64,000 bases of DNA, taken from Xylogone sp. PMI_703 (taxonomy: Eukaryota > Ascomycota > Leotiomycetes). The position numbers and the translations under genes were made by a program. The notes beneath the pieces are model-generated. The model had not been told where the DNA came from. It searched no databases and worked only from the letters and a program-made list of their open reading frames with translations. The stretch spans positions 5,394,001 to 5,458,000 of the forward strand of contig JAJTUQ010000003.1 in the NCBI GenBank assembly GCA_021399445.1, written 5' to 3'. Positions 49,383 through 62,109 of the stretch are shown in pieces (within the stretch, counting starts at the first letter, position 1; the number at the start of each line of letters is the position of its first letter).

Positions 49383-51170
49383 TTATACTATTTCAGTATT
49401 CAAAGGAAATTGAACATATCCCTCAAATTTGTCCCAGTTCAGAGAAAACAGTCCCTTCAGATCAGAATTTTTGAGAAGCTTACAGTCTAACTTGTGACCT
49501 TTCCCATTCCACCCAACGGTCTGACAGGCCTTATTGAAAACAAAGGTTAGCATCTTGATCGAAATATGACCAACTCAAGATAAATCAACTTACTCCATCA
49601 CAATACCAGAAAAATGAACACTTGGCGCACTTCTTCAAGGAAACCGTCCGCTTATTGCAACCATGACATGTCCGCATACCATTCGTTTCGAGCGAGTACT
49701 TTTGGATTCTGTCACTCAGCTCCAACATCTTGTGCAGAGAGAACGGAAATATCTATGAGAGAATATAATGCATTAGACACAAAGCGTTGTGGTCTTGAAG
49801 TAGTGTAATCTTACCTTGATAGTAGCGGGATCCTCCTGGCGAATCCCCGGCTCAGAATACAAGAATGCGTGTTGCTGTGCATAAAGGACTGCTACAGTGT
49901 ATCCTTTCTGAACTAGCGAAGGATTCAATTCCTTACCACGCCCGTCTGTATAAAAGAAGAGAGGAACAGTTTTGCCATTTACGTCTTGAAGCTCCATCTG
50001 CAAACGAACTAATGTCATGAAGTCAACGATCTCGCCTAAGAACAGCCAGTGTCGTCGTGGCCGGTAGCTAAATCCATCACTGCTGGTGTAGAATTCAGGA
50101 TCGATGTCGTTCTCGTCTGGCAGGTCCAAGAATCCGGGGAATATTAGCTGGTTGCGAAGATCTACCAACTGTCCTGGTAGTTGTTGCTTCCTCCGCCTCC
50201 ATAGCCAGTCCTCGAACTCGTCTGAGTTAAGTTCTCGAGGAACCTCATCTACATTAGTCTTCCACTTCATAGACATCCCGTATAGCTCGTGGTCTGACGG
50301 GTCACGAGACAGGTCTCTGTACTTAAGTACCTCGTGGCTGTCGTCCCCTCCAAGGATAGTCCATCCAATTGCTGCCCGCTCAGCAAGTATTCTTGCTCTA
50401 GCCAAATCTCCATTAGCGATAGCAATCTGTGCAGCATCGAGGAACGCCCTTGGCAATCCAGCATCATTTGGTCCTTGTTCATTGTAGAGGCGGATCTGTT
50501 GATCGACATACCCGAGCATTTTCAGAGTGGCTTGCACGATTCCCATCAAACCATTTCCGTTGATGAGACTGTCAAGCTTTAGGATCTCAAGGAGTCTTCG
50601 GTCGCTCTCTTGGCTCTGATCTGGTGGTAAAGAGCAGAGTTCACAACAGCAGGTAAATGCGAACTTCCTGCGAAGAGCTTCTTGACGGGCCTCACGGTTG
50701 TTGGTCACACCAAGGTAGCATATCGTTATCTCCATACCCTCTTCAATATCTCGCAATGCATGGACGGTGTGTTTCTTGATGCTCTCGTTCCAGTTTTTCT
50801 GGGCGTTATTGTCGCAAGCATGGTTAATGCGGCATGCATCGAGGAAAATACCCGCCTCTCCCACTTGGTCGCCAATGGGAAGAGCGTTAGTTTGAAATAT
50901 CCCAAGATACGGAGAGATATTAGCATCTTTTGCGTGAATATTATGCAGAGAGAAGAAGCCTTGTCGTTGGTCTGGAGTCAGCCTTTTAACCTGCTTACGT
51001 ATTGATGCTAGAATGGTCTTGATATCACGCGTAGTTTCAGGCACCCTAATAATGGGCTCTTCAGAGCAGATGCGTGTCCCCGCGAGGATCCTTCGTGCAG
51101 CGACAAGCCCCTTGCCTTTTCCTGGGATATCTTGAAGAGTGTACATCTGGCCACCTGCCGAGCTAGACAT
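49383..51170 (-). CDS. SET and MYND-finger protein (SMYD-like lysine methyltransferase)
   Basis: Three exons, 51170-49815, 49752-49594 and 49529-49383, encode 553 residues. The SET region starts with LQDIPGKGKGLVAARRILAG and contains RINHACDNNAQKNWN (the NHxCxxNA cofactor motif), GMEITICYLG and the post-SET-like CCCELC. The C-terminal two exons carry an MYND zinc finger: CHGCNKR, KCAKCSFFWYCDGACQ, then the final Cys/His in GHKLDC. In SMYD proteins MYND usually lies within the SET domain; here it is at the C-terminus, as in a common fungal type whose substrates are unknown. An additional region between (residues about 240-440) is unannotated. It may methylate histones or other proteins. Likely nuclear or cytosolic. 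Confidence 0.88.
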
Positions 51171-51924
51171 TTTGAGGTTCTTCCCCTGTTCAACGCAATT
51201 TTTAAGAAGGGGACATATGTCTTACAATCCACTACTAAAGAGAAGGAGATGAGACAAGACTCATCGTGAAAACTCGTAAGTAATATAAGGCTGCAACTTG
51301 CACGGCTATCCACCGAATGGTAATTTGGAAAGCTTGTGTAACATACCCTACACGAGGATTGGTCCAGCCTAACCGCGTCGATACTTGCTTGACAATGATA
51401 CATTGGCCTGCCATGACTGGATACCAACTGGCATTGGGGGATGGTGTACCACAGAAATGGGGCCTTCATTATTGGCCGGATTGTCTGTCTCACCACTCTA
51501 TCTTTCCTCGCATGATCACAGACCTATGGATACATATTTCCCCAACAGCCTTATTTGTATATGTATCCCTACTGGTCACAATACAAACATGCCATTAGCC
51601 AATCCATAGATACAACGTGTATGACGTTGGTATCAACCCATATACCCCTGTTTAACTACAAGCCATAGGCCCGATCAGCCTCTGGCTTATGCCTATTCAA
51701 GTCCCATTTACTGCCACTTTTGTATTGTGGTTATATGATATGATACTTACCCCGACTTTACTATTTATTACGCCATTATTTGTCATGCCTCGTTACTTGG
51801 TACTGAAGGTAGGACGCTACCTGTCTGTGATAAAATTGTAGAAATAGCATAAGTACTTGAAATCCGAGGCAATAGGACAGAAGGTACGACTGAAAGAGTA
51901 TTACTATTAAAGTGTTCTATGAAT
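51171..51924. other. Spacer between SET-MYND and second GMC gene
   Basis: Both genes are on the minus strand, so this holds the SET-MYND promoter at the left and the GMC 3' end at the right. Short open frames on both strands carry no motif. No repeat is recognised. Confidence 0.4.
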
Positions 51925-53786
51925 TTATTTCCATGTCTCTTTGATCATATCAGAACATTTTTCCGCTACCATCACGACAGCAGCTTGTGGATGGCAAGCA
52001 ATTATGTCAGGGAAAGTGCTAGCGTCAGAGACTCGCAAGTTCGACGTTCCATAGACCCGTAAGTTAGAGTCCACAACTCCTGGAGATACTGGGTCATCTC
52101 TTGATGCCATGCGACAAGTACTTGTGAAGTGAAATGTGGTTCTAGCACGCTTTCGAATGAACTTGTCTACATCCTCATTCTCTAAGGATGTCGGACCAGA
52201 AAGGATTCTTTTCAGAGGGAAGCCTTTTGCCCGAAGGAGATCACCAAACTTCATGGATAATTTGACTGCCTTGCGGCAGATGGGGTAATCCGACTCGTCA
52301 GATAGGAATCCAAAGTCCACACGGGGGTACGCAGTACGCGGATTTTGAGGATCAAGCCTTACTTTTCCATGCGACTTCGGTCGCAAAACACACGCCATTA
52401 TCGAAAATGCTCCTTTGTCTTGATGTGTATATGTTCCTATCTTGAGACCGTCTTGGGATGGATCGGCGCAAGCCGTAGCAATCGGCATGAGCTCAATATC
52501 AGGAAGAGATTCTTTGTTGCTATTAGAGGCGTTATCTGACTGCAAGCTCATATCCTCATCGACGATCGAGTTTCCGCAGACGAAAATGGCGAGGCATATA
52601 AATCCCACCCCTACAACACCCAGCCCTGTGATCAAGTACCTAAAGATTGCTATTATAGCGAGCCAGGGTCTCAATCTCAATTTATTCAGCGACTCCTGAA
52701 CCGGCACTTCCCAATCAACAGGAAAAGAAAGGTGGTCTTTCAAGTATGATCCCACTCCAGGTAAGTCAAGTCTCACGTTGATCCCTCGATCTTTCAAATG
52801 CTGAGCAGGACCAATACCGCTCAACATAAGTACCTGAGGTGAACCCAGTGCTCCGGAACAGAGGATTGCCTCTCTTTTGACGTGCACCGTATATTTTTTC
52901 CCGGACTTTATAGGGTTGCAGGCCTCGAAATGCACGCGCTTTACAGTCTGTCCTTGGCCACCAGCCTCAGCTTCAAGGTCCATTCCAATCACCAAGGAGT
53001 TGGTACAGATTGTCAATCGTCCCTTCCGGGATACAGCCGTTTCAGCTGGTAGGAACGCTCTATAGGTAGATATTCGTTGGCGTTTAGCATCTATGGTTAT
53101 ATCCATGAACTGGACCCTATTCGCTGGCGTATCAGGTGAATTCCCATCTGAGACGTGAGGTAGCCCCCATGTCTTGGCACAATCGAGGATCATTTTGAAG
53201 CTCCGAAAAGGCCATTGCTCCATAGGTATTACCTGGTTATACCAGGGGCCGCTCGATCCACGAAACTTTGAACTGGGCTGGCTAAGGCTGTGCTCAGCTC
53301 GCACAAAATACTTCTCGATGTTTTCATACGCCCACTCTTTAGAGCTATGCGCGGCCCAATTATCATACTCCGCTACATTTCCTCGAGTATACAGCATTCC
53401 GTTGATGCGCGATGATCCACCTAGACCTTCACCACGCATGACTAAAGTAGCTATGTTAGAGAGGTGAGTGGAAGGTTCGGATTCCCAGTGCTTGAATACA
53501 GAGATTCCTCCCATGTCGCTAGATAGAAGGGGAACTCGTGATACCCATGTATCATCTACTGGGCCTCGCTCAACAAGGAGCACGCTCACGTCCTCATCCT
53601 CACTGAGTCGAGATGCCAGCACACAACCAGCTGTCCCACCTAAGAAATTGAAAGAAGTATCATTAGAATACGAAGTTTCAAGATTATTGCTAGTTTCATA
53701 CCTCCAATAATTATATAATCATATGATTTCCCATCTACATCATTTCCCGACGCTTCCGGATATGGAGTGCTGAGGACACTACCCAT
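51925..53786 (-). CDS. GMC-family FAD oxidoreductase with a hydrophobic insertion
   Basis: Two exons, 53786-53702 and 53639-51925, encode 599 residues. Splicing completes the FAD motif YDYIIIGGGTAGCVLASRL followed by LLVERG. GMC signatures MRGEGLGGSSRINGM and CSGALGSPQVLMLSGIGP are present, and catalytic-loop His residues lie in FHFTSTCRM and IIACHPQAAV. The usual HMxGT-type motif is changed to TSTCRMAS. A hydrophobic segment of about 25 residues (LITGLGVVGVGFICLAIF) near residues 360-380 is inserted after the substrate-domain start and may anchor the protein or line a channel; GMC enzymes normally have nothing membrane-like there. The substrate is unknown. It is separate in sequence from the first GMC protein at 44092. 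Confidence 0.88.
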
Positions 53787-54396
53787 TATATTTACTTAAG
53801 CAGAGATGTCACGGATATGAAAAGAAAATTGTTTCGACACGTCTCATTGTACAACTTTTACTAATATATGGTAGAACTGCTCATAAGCGGTGAGAATAAG
53901 CAATACAAATCATCGATCACTAGTGCTGATCTGGCGTTCCTTAAACGGAAAGTTATGTACTCGTACGAGTACGGGCCTGATGATCGATTGTTCCCCTGCG
54001 TCAATTCTCAGAAAGAAGCCACTCTCAGCCAGTACCAAGCTAGGGAGCACGGACTGCAGAGTGTCGTTCAACCTTTTCGCCTCAAGAGGAATCTCTCTCC
54101 TCAATGCTACAAACCGGAGTTCAGCGCTTTGCAGCAGGTATTGAACAATCAATGAATAATACTATATTCAGCTATATTATAGGCATCAAAGCACCAATTT
54201 TGGTGGAGATAACTAGGAATGGCCTTCGCAAATTGATACAAGTATTCTCTTCCAGGAAGTGTGTTTTCAGGAGAAAGGATCCCTGCAAGAGCAATAGGTA
54301 TATCCATATCCAGATAATGACACGATCAGTGATAAAGAAATACAACGGAGTACAGTAAAGAACAAAACACATTCAGTAAGTATTATAAAATCTACT
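53787..54396. other. Spacer upstream of second GMC gene
   Basis: Holds the second GMC promoter and the 3' end of the large disordered-protein gene. Short frames on both strands at 53868-54358 have no motif. A palindromic-looking TACTCGTACGAGTA stretch lies at about 53957-53970. Confidence 0.4.
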
Positions 54397-57218
54397 CTAG
54401 TCAAATATCGAAAATATTGCCGATCTCATCCTCTCATTCGCGGACATATCCGGAGTTCTGGACACCGATTCAAATAGAGGCTCGATCAGGATTTTAAACG
54501 TCGCAGTCTTATCTAACCCGTTTGCCTGTGTCAATAGGAATGCTCTCGTCAATGCATCCATCATATTCTTCTTGCCCTCAATCCAAATCTCTTCCTGCCC
54601 TCTGGATACAGTGAATTTAACTGTACGCTGAGGCACAGATAAACTGAATCGGATGTTCGCAAAGTCATCTCGCTTGATCTTTTTGGCGATGCTGTCTGCG
54701 AACACAGCGAAGGTATCATTCCAGGCCTGCTTCTGGTCCCACATGTCTTCTAATACCACCGTGGGATCCTCTTGATCGGGACTTACGACCCAAAAAGTTA
54801 ACGGGAGCTTTGGTCGTGGCTCGGTAGGTGGCGAAGGCGCATTATGTGTAGACGCGTTGTCTCGACGAGGAGGTTGCATAGGTGGTCTTTGTTCACTCGT
54901 GGAGTCTGACTCTGCTGTCTGCTGTATTTGCACCGCTGTCTGGTTTTGGGTACTGGGACTGGCCGATTGAGCATATCCTACAAGTCCAGCGGCTAGTTGG
55001 TCTCCATATGATTGGGCGTTGTACGTAGAGTTAGCTAACACTCGTTGTGTAGTATCCAGAAGATACGTGCTTTGGTTAGCCGAAGCGTTGAAGTTGCTTT
55101 CTGCATAATGGTGAGCACTACCCGTCGATTGAGCAGCATCCCATGGTATAAATGTAGTACTGCCTCCATTAATCTGACCTGCAGGGGTGGGAGCTATATT
55201 GGAGCTGGGTGTGAGATTATATTGGTATGGATTATTTGGATGTGAAGAATAGAATCGCGGTTCTGTCCTTGGAGGTGGCTCCAATGAAGGTGGTGCATGC
55301 AATGGAGTCGCCGATTGAGACCCCAACACATGGGAAACCGATGGCGGCATGACTTCATTTTCACCTGTACTCGATACTTGTTGTCGAGGTCTGCGAGAGC
55401 GCTTTCTCCTCTGTGTTGTTGAATCAGCATAACTACTGTTAGTTATATAGTCTTGCGGTGAACCGTCTGGGTACCTCGGTGCTGTAGAGTTTGCATACTG
55501 GAGCGGTATATATTGCTCAGGTGTTGCTTGAGGAGGAGGGTAGTTCACTGGGGGAGCTGCCCGGAGAGGAGCATATTGCGTGGCTGTTGTGGATGGCGGG
55601 GCTTCTTGGTGGTAATGATACGGCAATGATGTTGATGATACATTTTGATAAGGAGGTGGTCGTGTAGTTGACAGTGGAGGTGCGTGATTGGAAGGGTATT
55701 CTACAGGCACTGGTGGTGCGGCTTCACGGGAGAGACTTTGTGTAGATTGTGGCCGGACCTCTTGGGAAGAAGGGCCATGACAAGTCCCTAATGATGTTGT
55801 TGTGTCGGTAGGATGATGGGTAATTGCCTGTGAGTCCAACTGTCGGGAATAATCTGGGTCATTTGCAGCATCATCGTTGTGGTCTCTATGCGGTTGCGTA
55901 GCTTCGGAAGCAGAACTTGATTGCCCAACCACAATGTCAGCAATACCATCAGCAGAAATATGTGTTGACGCCTCAGGTAGACTTGTTTCCAAGTTGTGCA
56001 ATGGCTCGTCTTGTGAGTTTGAATCTTGATAATTTGTAGGTACTAATGGTTCGAATTTTAGCGAAGCCGATGTTCTGCGCATATTTTCAACTTCCTGCGA
56101 CTCTCCTTCGGGCTCCCTTTTTACGACAGCCTGTTCAACTCTTGGACGCTTAGATGGATTATAATCTGTCAAGTCGTCATCCTAGAAAAGTTAGTCCGAT
56201 TGATGTATAAGTCCTTCAGATGAATTTCAGATGAATACATACTGAGTCATCAGAGATCTCTATAATCAGCTGAGATGATTCATGATTGTTCGTTTCTGGG
56301 GATTGTGGCATCGGTAGTCTGCTATTGGTTGACAAGTTAGAATTGCCATCTTGAGATGAGCTGGCGACACCATCCTCGTGTACTAGAACCTCAGGTGCGA
56401 CAGGTTCAATAGCTAACTGTTGTGACAGATCATTATCTCCCCCATCGTTATTCGGCGAATAACTTGAATCGGTTTGTTGTAATTCACCCTGACTGTCACG
56501 ATAGGAGGCGATATTATGCGTCAAAATCAGAGCTGATATATATTGGATGATCCTGTGATCCATTAGTTTTCAGTTACATACAACCTGCTCAGTGTATGAC
56601 TGAAGATTAATGTGTGTAAAAACATACAATGTCTTATGCTCGGGATAATCTAGGTCCCCATTCCGCCGCCAACCTCGATCTGGCCTCCAAAACCATTGAA
56701 TATGATGGCCGCTTTCAATGAATTTCCTAGCTGTAGAAGCTAATCTCACACTGACCCCTCTAGTGTTTAGATCTCTCAGTTGATTTACCGGCCGGCCATC
56801 GGTGGAGGTGGCACTGTTAATCCAGGACTGCAAGTGGCTTTCAAATCTTTCTTCAACACCAGATGTTGCATACTGAAAACCAAGCTTACAATAAAGTTGT
56901 CGTTTGGACGGGTATGCGTTTGCCCACATATCTGCTTCACTGGTAAAGCAATATAGTCATTCAAAGGAAGAGTAGCTCATATTAATACTGACGGGGGCGT
57001 AACATGAGCGTTGGCGTTCCAGGCATATTGTATAGGAGGTTCGCAATTCGGCAACCAACTGTAAGGCTATCATTGTGATTAGGAGCGCTTGGACGATTAA
57101 ACCATAACTGTCTTCTCCGTACTCGCTCCGGTAGGAATACGGAGAGTATCTTCTTCTCTGAACCAGTCATGTAACAGCAAGTGGGCGCTGTGAGACAATA
57201 TGGGATGGCTTCATGCAT
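54397..57218 (-). CDS. Large uncharacterised protein with long disordered Pro/Ser/Gln region
   Basis: Proposed exons 57218-56989, 56939-56582, 56488-56243 and 56181-54397 give 872 residues. Phases agree at each junction, but the first donor (CA|GTATTA) is weak, so the start is uncertain. The N-terminal about 200 residues look folded (SKRQLYCKLGFQ, ARKFIESGHHIQWFWRP, LYVFTHINL). A middle of about 500 residues is low-complexity and rich in Pro, Ser, Thr, Gln and Tyr, with KRPRVEQAVVKRE and RRKRSRRPRQQ as likely nuclear signals. The last about 130 residues look folded again (LPLTFWVVSPDQEDPTVVLEDMW, KIKRDDFANIRFSLSV, GKKNMMDALTRAF). The shape suggests a nuclear regulator or scaffold. I do not recognise a domain family. 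Confidence 0.5.
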
Positions 57219-58959
57219 GAGCCCTCATTAGCGTTATTGTGATCCCACTGCGATCCCCCTTTTGCTAGAGGCACCAAAAAAAGAAACAATAAGGTTGCTA
57301 GTAATTTGTTTGAGGGACTTTTCCGTGACAGGGCAACCGCGGTCTCATCATGGGGTGGCCTCTCGAATGTGGCTTGTCTCATGAGTTTATAGCTCTGATC
57401 AGCAATCTGTTGGATGTACGTTATCCGATTCCGACTTCTCTCGGAGTTTGATAGTATACTGAAGGCTGCCCATTGAGAAGTTGGCTGACGGTTACTACTC
57501 TATGTCTGCGGTGGTAAGAATAGAAGCGTTTCTAATGCGGGAATTCCTTGTTTTTATATTGAGAAACCATGTACCTCCTCTCGAGCACGCTCGAGCCCTG
57601 TGTTGTGTTACCTGTGGCGCATGGCTGCCTGATGCTGGGTTAAGTTATTCTCCCCGTTTTAAGAGCGGGTTAGCTCATCTTTGAAATGTAACCAAACAAT
57701 GTGAGGTCAACTACGTGTCCAAGTCATTGTTGTCTGGTTGGTCCCCTTAAACCACAGACCCCTCAAGTGAGAGACTGGAGAGTAAATAAGTGTTGGTCAA
57801 TATTTTCTCACAAATAGCAATCTGCAGCCTGGTCCTTCTAATGATCATTCGGTGTTTCCAGGTCCCTTCCTACGGAGTTGCTAGTAGTATTGGCATGATG
57901 CGGATGTCGGATGTCACATCCGGCACGCTTGGCTTCAGCTTCCTCTAATGAGCTCTTTGCTTGGCCTTACAAAATATTGTCTCACTGTGCAATTCTGTAT
58001 GTAAGCGAAATCACTCTCCACCTGCTGCTACGAAGAATTATTACATAATCATTATATCACGTGATGTCAGCCATCTCTTTTTATGTTGAGACAAAATGAT
58101 TGGCTAATGTTGAAGCCCCTGGAAACCTAATACCACATCCTGCGCGAACCAATCATATAATGAGGAACCCCAGGGTAGTCCAAAGATTCTAGAAGAAGAG
58201 ATCGCAAGGCGGAAGCGGAGTTGTAGTACAAGAATCTAGAAACCATCAATCCCTCTGGAAACTGGGTAAAGGAACGATGCACTCTAGCGCAAAACCTTAA
58301 CTTGAAGTATTTCGGGAAGCCATAACCTAAGATACTGCGGTAATTAAAGGCTCTGGTGGCGAGAAGTGGAGGCGAGTTGACAGTCTGTCAATCCCGGAGC
58401 TTGCTCCTGCTCGCAGCCACCAACGGAATAAACTTGCTTTGGTTATCTTGTTGCAAAGAAAGCTAGTCAAACAATCTTATTCAATGGCTATTCAATCCCT
58501 TCCAATATATCTCCTAGCATGCTACGCGAAAGTTGATAGCTTAGATGGGTGACACTCGGGAAGATTTGGACAGTGCAGGATTGCCTGAGGGGAAATCCGG
58601 CAATGTTGAGACGGTGCAACATGTGCAGCAAGCTTAAATACCTATTCTGTTTAACTATAATCAGAAGGGCTAGAAGAAATCGTTATTAATTATGCACTTC
58701 CAGTTTGCACAGTATACTTGATTTAGCTACAACGGCGCCGTTTGAAAAAAATTTAAGTACGGTGTCTATACTTTTGTGTTAAAAGGGTCATATTCGTGCT
58801 TTAAATTTATGATAAATAGGTAACATCATACCTCAAGAGGGAAGAAAAAAGAAACCCTGGGCCTAAGGTTGGAAACGAGCGACTGTTGCTGGATCTAATT
58901 TAAGACAAAGTGACTAATAATAGAAGCCCCCCCAACCTAACACGCTCATTTTACCATCC
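57219..58959. other. Intergenic, 1.7 kb
   Basis: Should contain the promoter of the preceding minus-strand gene. A 71-residue minus-strand frame (57382-57167) with a hydrophobic stretch overlaps the proposed start but is in another phase and could be an alternative first exon. A near-palindrome CTCGAGCACGCTCGAG lies at 57578-57593. No RNA gene or transposon is recognised. Confidence 0.4.
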
Positions 58960-59499
58960 TCAGTAAATATTGTCAGGCCCCAGAGCGTCGCAGACTGAAA
59001 AGTATATGCTACAGGAAGTAGCATCAAGGTCATTAATAGCAAAGCACTGACCGGTCCCAATCGCTACGTTGTACTTAAAGTTAGCTAGACCGGGAGCACC
59101 TGCAGAGCAGAGACCGTTATAAAAATACGGCTTGTTGTTGATATTCATAGAATCCACCCATGAGCTGCCAAATTGAACCGGGAGGAAAGACTAAAGATTG
59201 ATGGAGTCATGATTAGACGTGATTTTCATACGGCAACCTTCTAAGTGTTTCCGGTTACTTACCTTAGGAGAAGGACCACTGAAGACCCAATCATCAGAAC
59301 CTACGACAGCATCACGGTCTCCGGCCACGCTATACATATAGTTTTGGCAGTTGGAGTCGGAATAAAAGTTCATTTGGTAATGGTCACGTTTTTCTAAGAC
59401 ATTTGAGCGTAATGCCTTTACCTCCTTAGGTTCAGGCGCTGCATTGACCGACGCAGAAGCCAATACAGTAGTAAGGATAGAAAGGCTTGAGAACTTCAT
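58960..59499 (-). CDS. Small secreted cysteine-containing protein
   Basis: Two exons, 59499-59263 and 59190-58960, encode 155 residues. The 72-base intron has a GTAAGT donor, a CTAAT branch site and a TTTAG acceptor; it removes an in-frame TAG at 59193-59191. A signal peptide (1-20, TTVLASASVNA) is followed by a short pro-segment ending VLEKR, a Kex2-type cleavage site, so a mature protein of about 116 residues is likely. Six Cys remain in the mature part (SNCQNY, GLCSAG, GQCFA, TSCSI, SVCDA and one more region to be checked). No domain is recognised. Such proteins are typical effector or antimicrobial candidates, but no function is implied. Confidence 0.72.
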
Positions 59500-61059
59500 T
59501 ATTGCCGAGTAAGAACTAGTAAAGCTGATAGGTTAGTATTATGAATATAGAATTAGATGAGCGTATATACTTTTTAGTAGTAGTGTAAAGAGAATGTTAA
59601 ACGTAATTTGGAGCATTGGATCTGCAGTTTTAACTCTCTTAGTTGATATGGTTTTTGATCTACAGGAAAACCGAAAACACCTGGGATGCCACCATCCATT
59701 TATATTAAAATCGAGAGATACAAGTTGTAAATAGACCAACAAGTATTGTTTATCCCCCGACGTCAGAAACATGTCAATGACTTCTGAAATTATTCCCTAG
59801 ATTAGTGGCTATACCTTTCCATGTAACAGAGCATCTGGCCCACCAAGCTGAATACCCATAATCAATTTGCACTATGAGAAGCGCCGAAAGCTTACGGCTG
59901 AATATCGCCGGCCAAGACAGATACTCGCCTTGGCAGCTTAAATGTTCTTGGCACCTAGTTACTCTTGTACTAACTCAGCCTTAGATCTATTCTTTTAAGT
60001 GAAACATGACATATCCGACTTAAATTGCATAAAGAATATGCTGCATATTGAAAATTTCCTTGCACAAGCCTTGAAAATGGCCTGGCTCAAGATTTGCTTT
60101 ATGTCTTGGAGTGCTAATAGTATCAAATAATGAATCTATGGACGCGATACTGTAACCTTACTTTCAGCGTGAAATGGGTCGAATTGCATTTCATTGGCTT
60201 TATCATAGGGAAGCGCCAAGCTTAATTGAATTCCAACAACTGTTTACTATTTGTTAGTGTTGCCGTCAGCACTGGGGTATATTGTCAGCTCGTAACGTGG
60301 ATGGACCCGAACTAACACCATTTTGCATTTCAGTACATCGTGTAGGTTCGAGGAAGCCACACCTATTTTCTGTCTCTGTGCCAAAACGTTGGATTATTTT
60401 GAGGCAGCATATTACCAATGGAAATCCGGTTTCTAAACACGTTCATGATTTATTGGACTCCGCGATCCATCTAGATGCCCCGGTTTAGATTGAAAGTTGG
60501 GATGAAACTTATTTTAATGTGGGTGTGTCGTTCCCTGTCAAACCTAATCTCTAGGGACGATCTACAATACCTTAATTTAAGGTACTGTATTAATTGGAAG
60601 AAGGAAAGTTCAGCTTCTGACACCTGACTAATCTGGTGGCTTATTAAAGGTTTTATAACATTAATACCTGCATGCTTACACCGTTGCCAAATTAGAAACA
60701 GCTCAGATTAAGCTGATTACCTCCATCACCCCTAGAAGAAGGGAAGTATCTACATTAGCCTAGTGTCCCAGGATAGTATTCCACCCACTTTCAGCGATCC
60801 TATCCGCTTGAATTTGAGCTTTTACGGCCATAATGATTTAATTTTTTGCCCCTCTAAAGTCCTGCTACCCACCTCTTCTATGTATGGCTTTCTATCACCA
60901 AATCTACACTTATTGAAAATCAGACTTCTGGTATATCACCTTCCGAACCACTCTATACTTTTGAAAATTGACACTGAGCCAAAGGAAAGACTAACTTGTA
61001 GAAAGGATCTTAACAGTAAATAAAGATATCTGTCGAACATTCCATTCTCGCTTTCACTC
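59500..61059. other. Intergenic, upstream of the UstYa-like gene
   Basis: Holds promoters of the divergent secreted-protein and UstYa-like genes. Frames at 60282-60488 and 60763-61023 (+) have no motif. AT-rich, with no RNA gene or repeat recognised. Confidence 0.4.
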
Positions 61060-62109
61060 ATGATGGCCACTTTTTCGACACTAATTGTGAGATATGTACG
61101 TACATGGGCTACTAGTCTGGGATCCAAGAGAGAGAACGGACAATTGGATGAATCTCATGAAAACCTCCTTTCAGGTGGCGATTTAAAAGATGAATTACGG
61201 CCTAGTTCACTTGTTGTGTGGCCATGGAAGCTAGCTACTGGTATTCTATTGACACTATTGCTTTGGTCCTCATATACTCTCCACAGCGCAGGTTACGAAA
61301 ATGGGTTTATTACCCATTTGAGTAAGTACAAGATGCAGCAAGTGTTCCTACCTCGCTAAGAGCCATTTTTAGAACCTGCAAGACGATCAATTGCGATTGA
61401 TCAAGTGAAATTTACAGGTGGCCTTAAGTGGTCCAATGACGGGGTTCTTTATAGGGACCAGAATGGCGGAGAAGCCCAGTATGTTGGCAAGCCGTCGCCA
61501 GAAATTGATGCGGCCTGGTACCTCCTTCTCAAGCGTTAGTTCTCACCTTTAGCTTTAACCAGGTTGATACAGTATTAATGGATGATATCAGCCCACTTTA
61601 TTGACCTCGATAAAAAACCTAATACCGTTGTTGACACTTATCAAAATCTAGAAGGGGAATACCTTACGGGGCTTGACGTGTTCCACCAACTGCATTGCTT
61701 AGTTCGTCTTTTTGTCTCTATAGATATTCTGTCCTAGTTGAAAGCTAATAATTTGCAGAATAGAATTCGTCAACGACTCTCACCCGACTATTACAAAGAT
61801 CCCAACAGCCCTGAAGTTCAGCAGTTGCATACAGGTCAGAGCTGTAAAAACAACACTGGGGGGAAAAGTAATTAACGTGCTACATTAGATCATTGTATTG
61901 ATTCAATTCGCCAATCAATCATGTGTTTTGGTGATATGACTCCAATACCACTGCAATACAATGCGGTTGTTGACAAGCTAGTCCCGGAATTTGAAACCAC
62001 GCACACCTGTCGAAGCTTCCAGGCATTATGGGACTACTCGAATAAGCGGGATTTTAATAGAACTAGACTGCCAGAAAATTTAAGAGATCAGAATACTCGC
62101 CCTGCTTGA
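61060..62109 (+). CDS. UstYa-like (DUF3328) protein
   Basis: Five exons, 61060-61321, 61373-61534, 61592-61701, 61759-61834 and 61889-62109, encode 276 residues with matching phases. One transmembrane segment (about 54-74, LATGILLTLLLWSSYTL) anchors it, and the catalytic domain should face the ER/Golgi lumen. The paired family motifs are present: VFHQLHCLNRIRQ and, after splicing, HTDHCIDSIRQSIMC. In known members (UstYa/UstYb in ustiloxin, CctO-type in cyclochlorotine) these His/Cys motifs bind metal and serve oxidation, hydroxylation or cyclisation of peptide products. An N-terminal cytosolic tail of about 50 residues comes first. It is next to an MFS transporter gene. No peptide precursor with repeated Kex2 cores was found in this window. 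Confidence 0.88.

Noticed and set aside
57167..57382. 71-residue minus-strand frame with a hydrophobic stretch as a separate secreted protein
   Set aside because: The hydrophobic stretch is not at the N-terminus and the frame overlaps the proposed first exon of the large gene; kept only as a possible alternative first exon.
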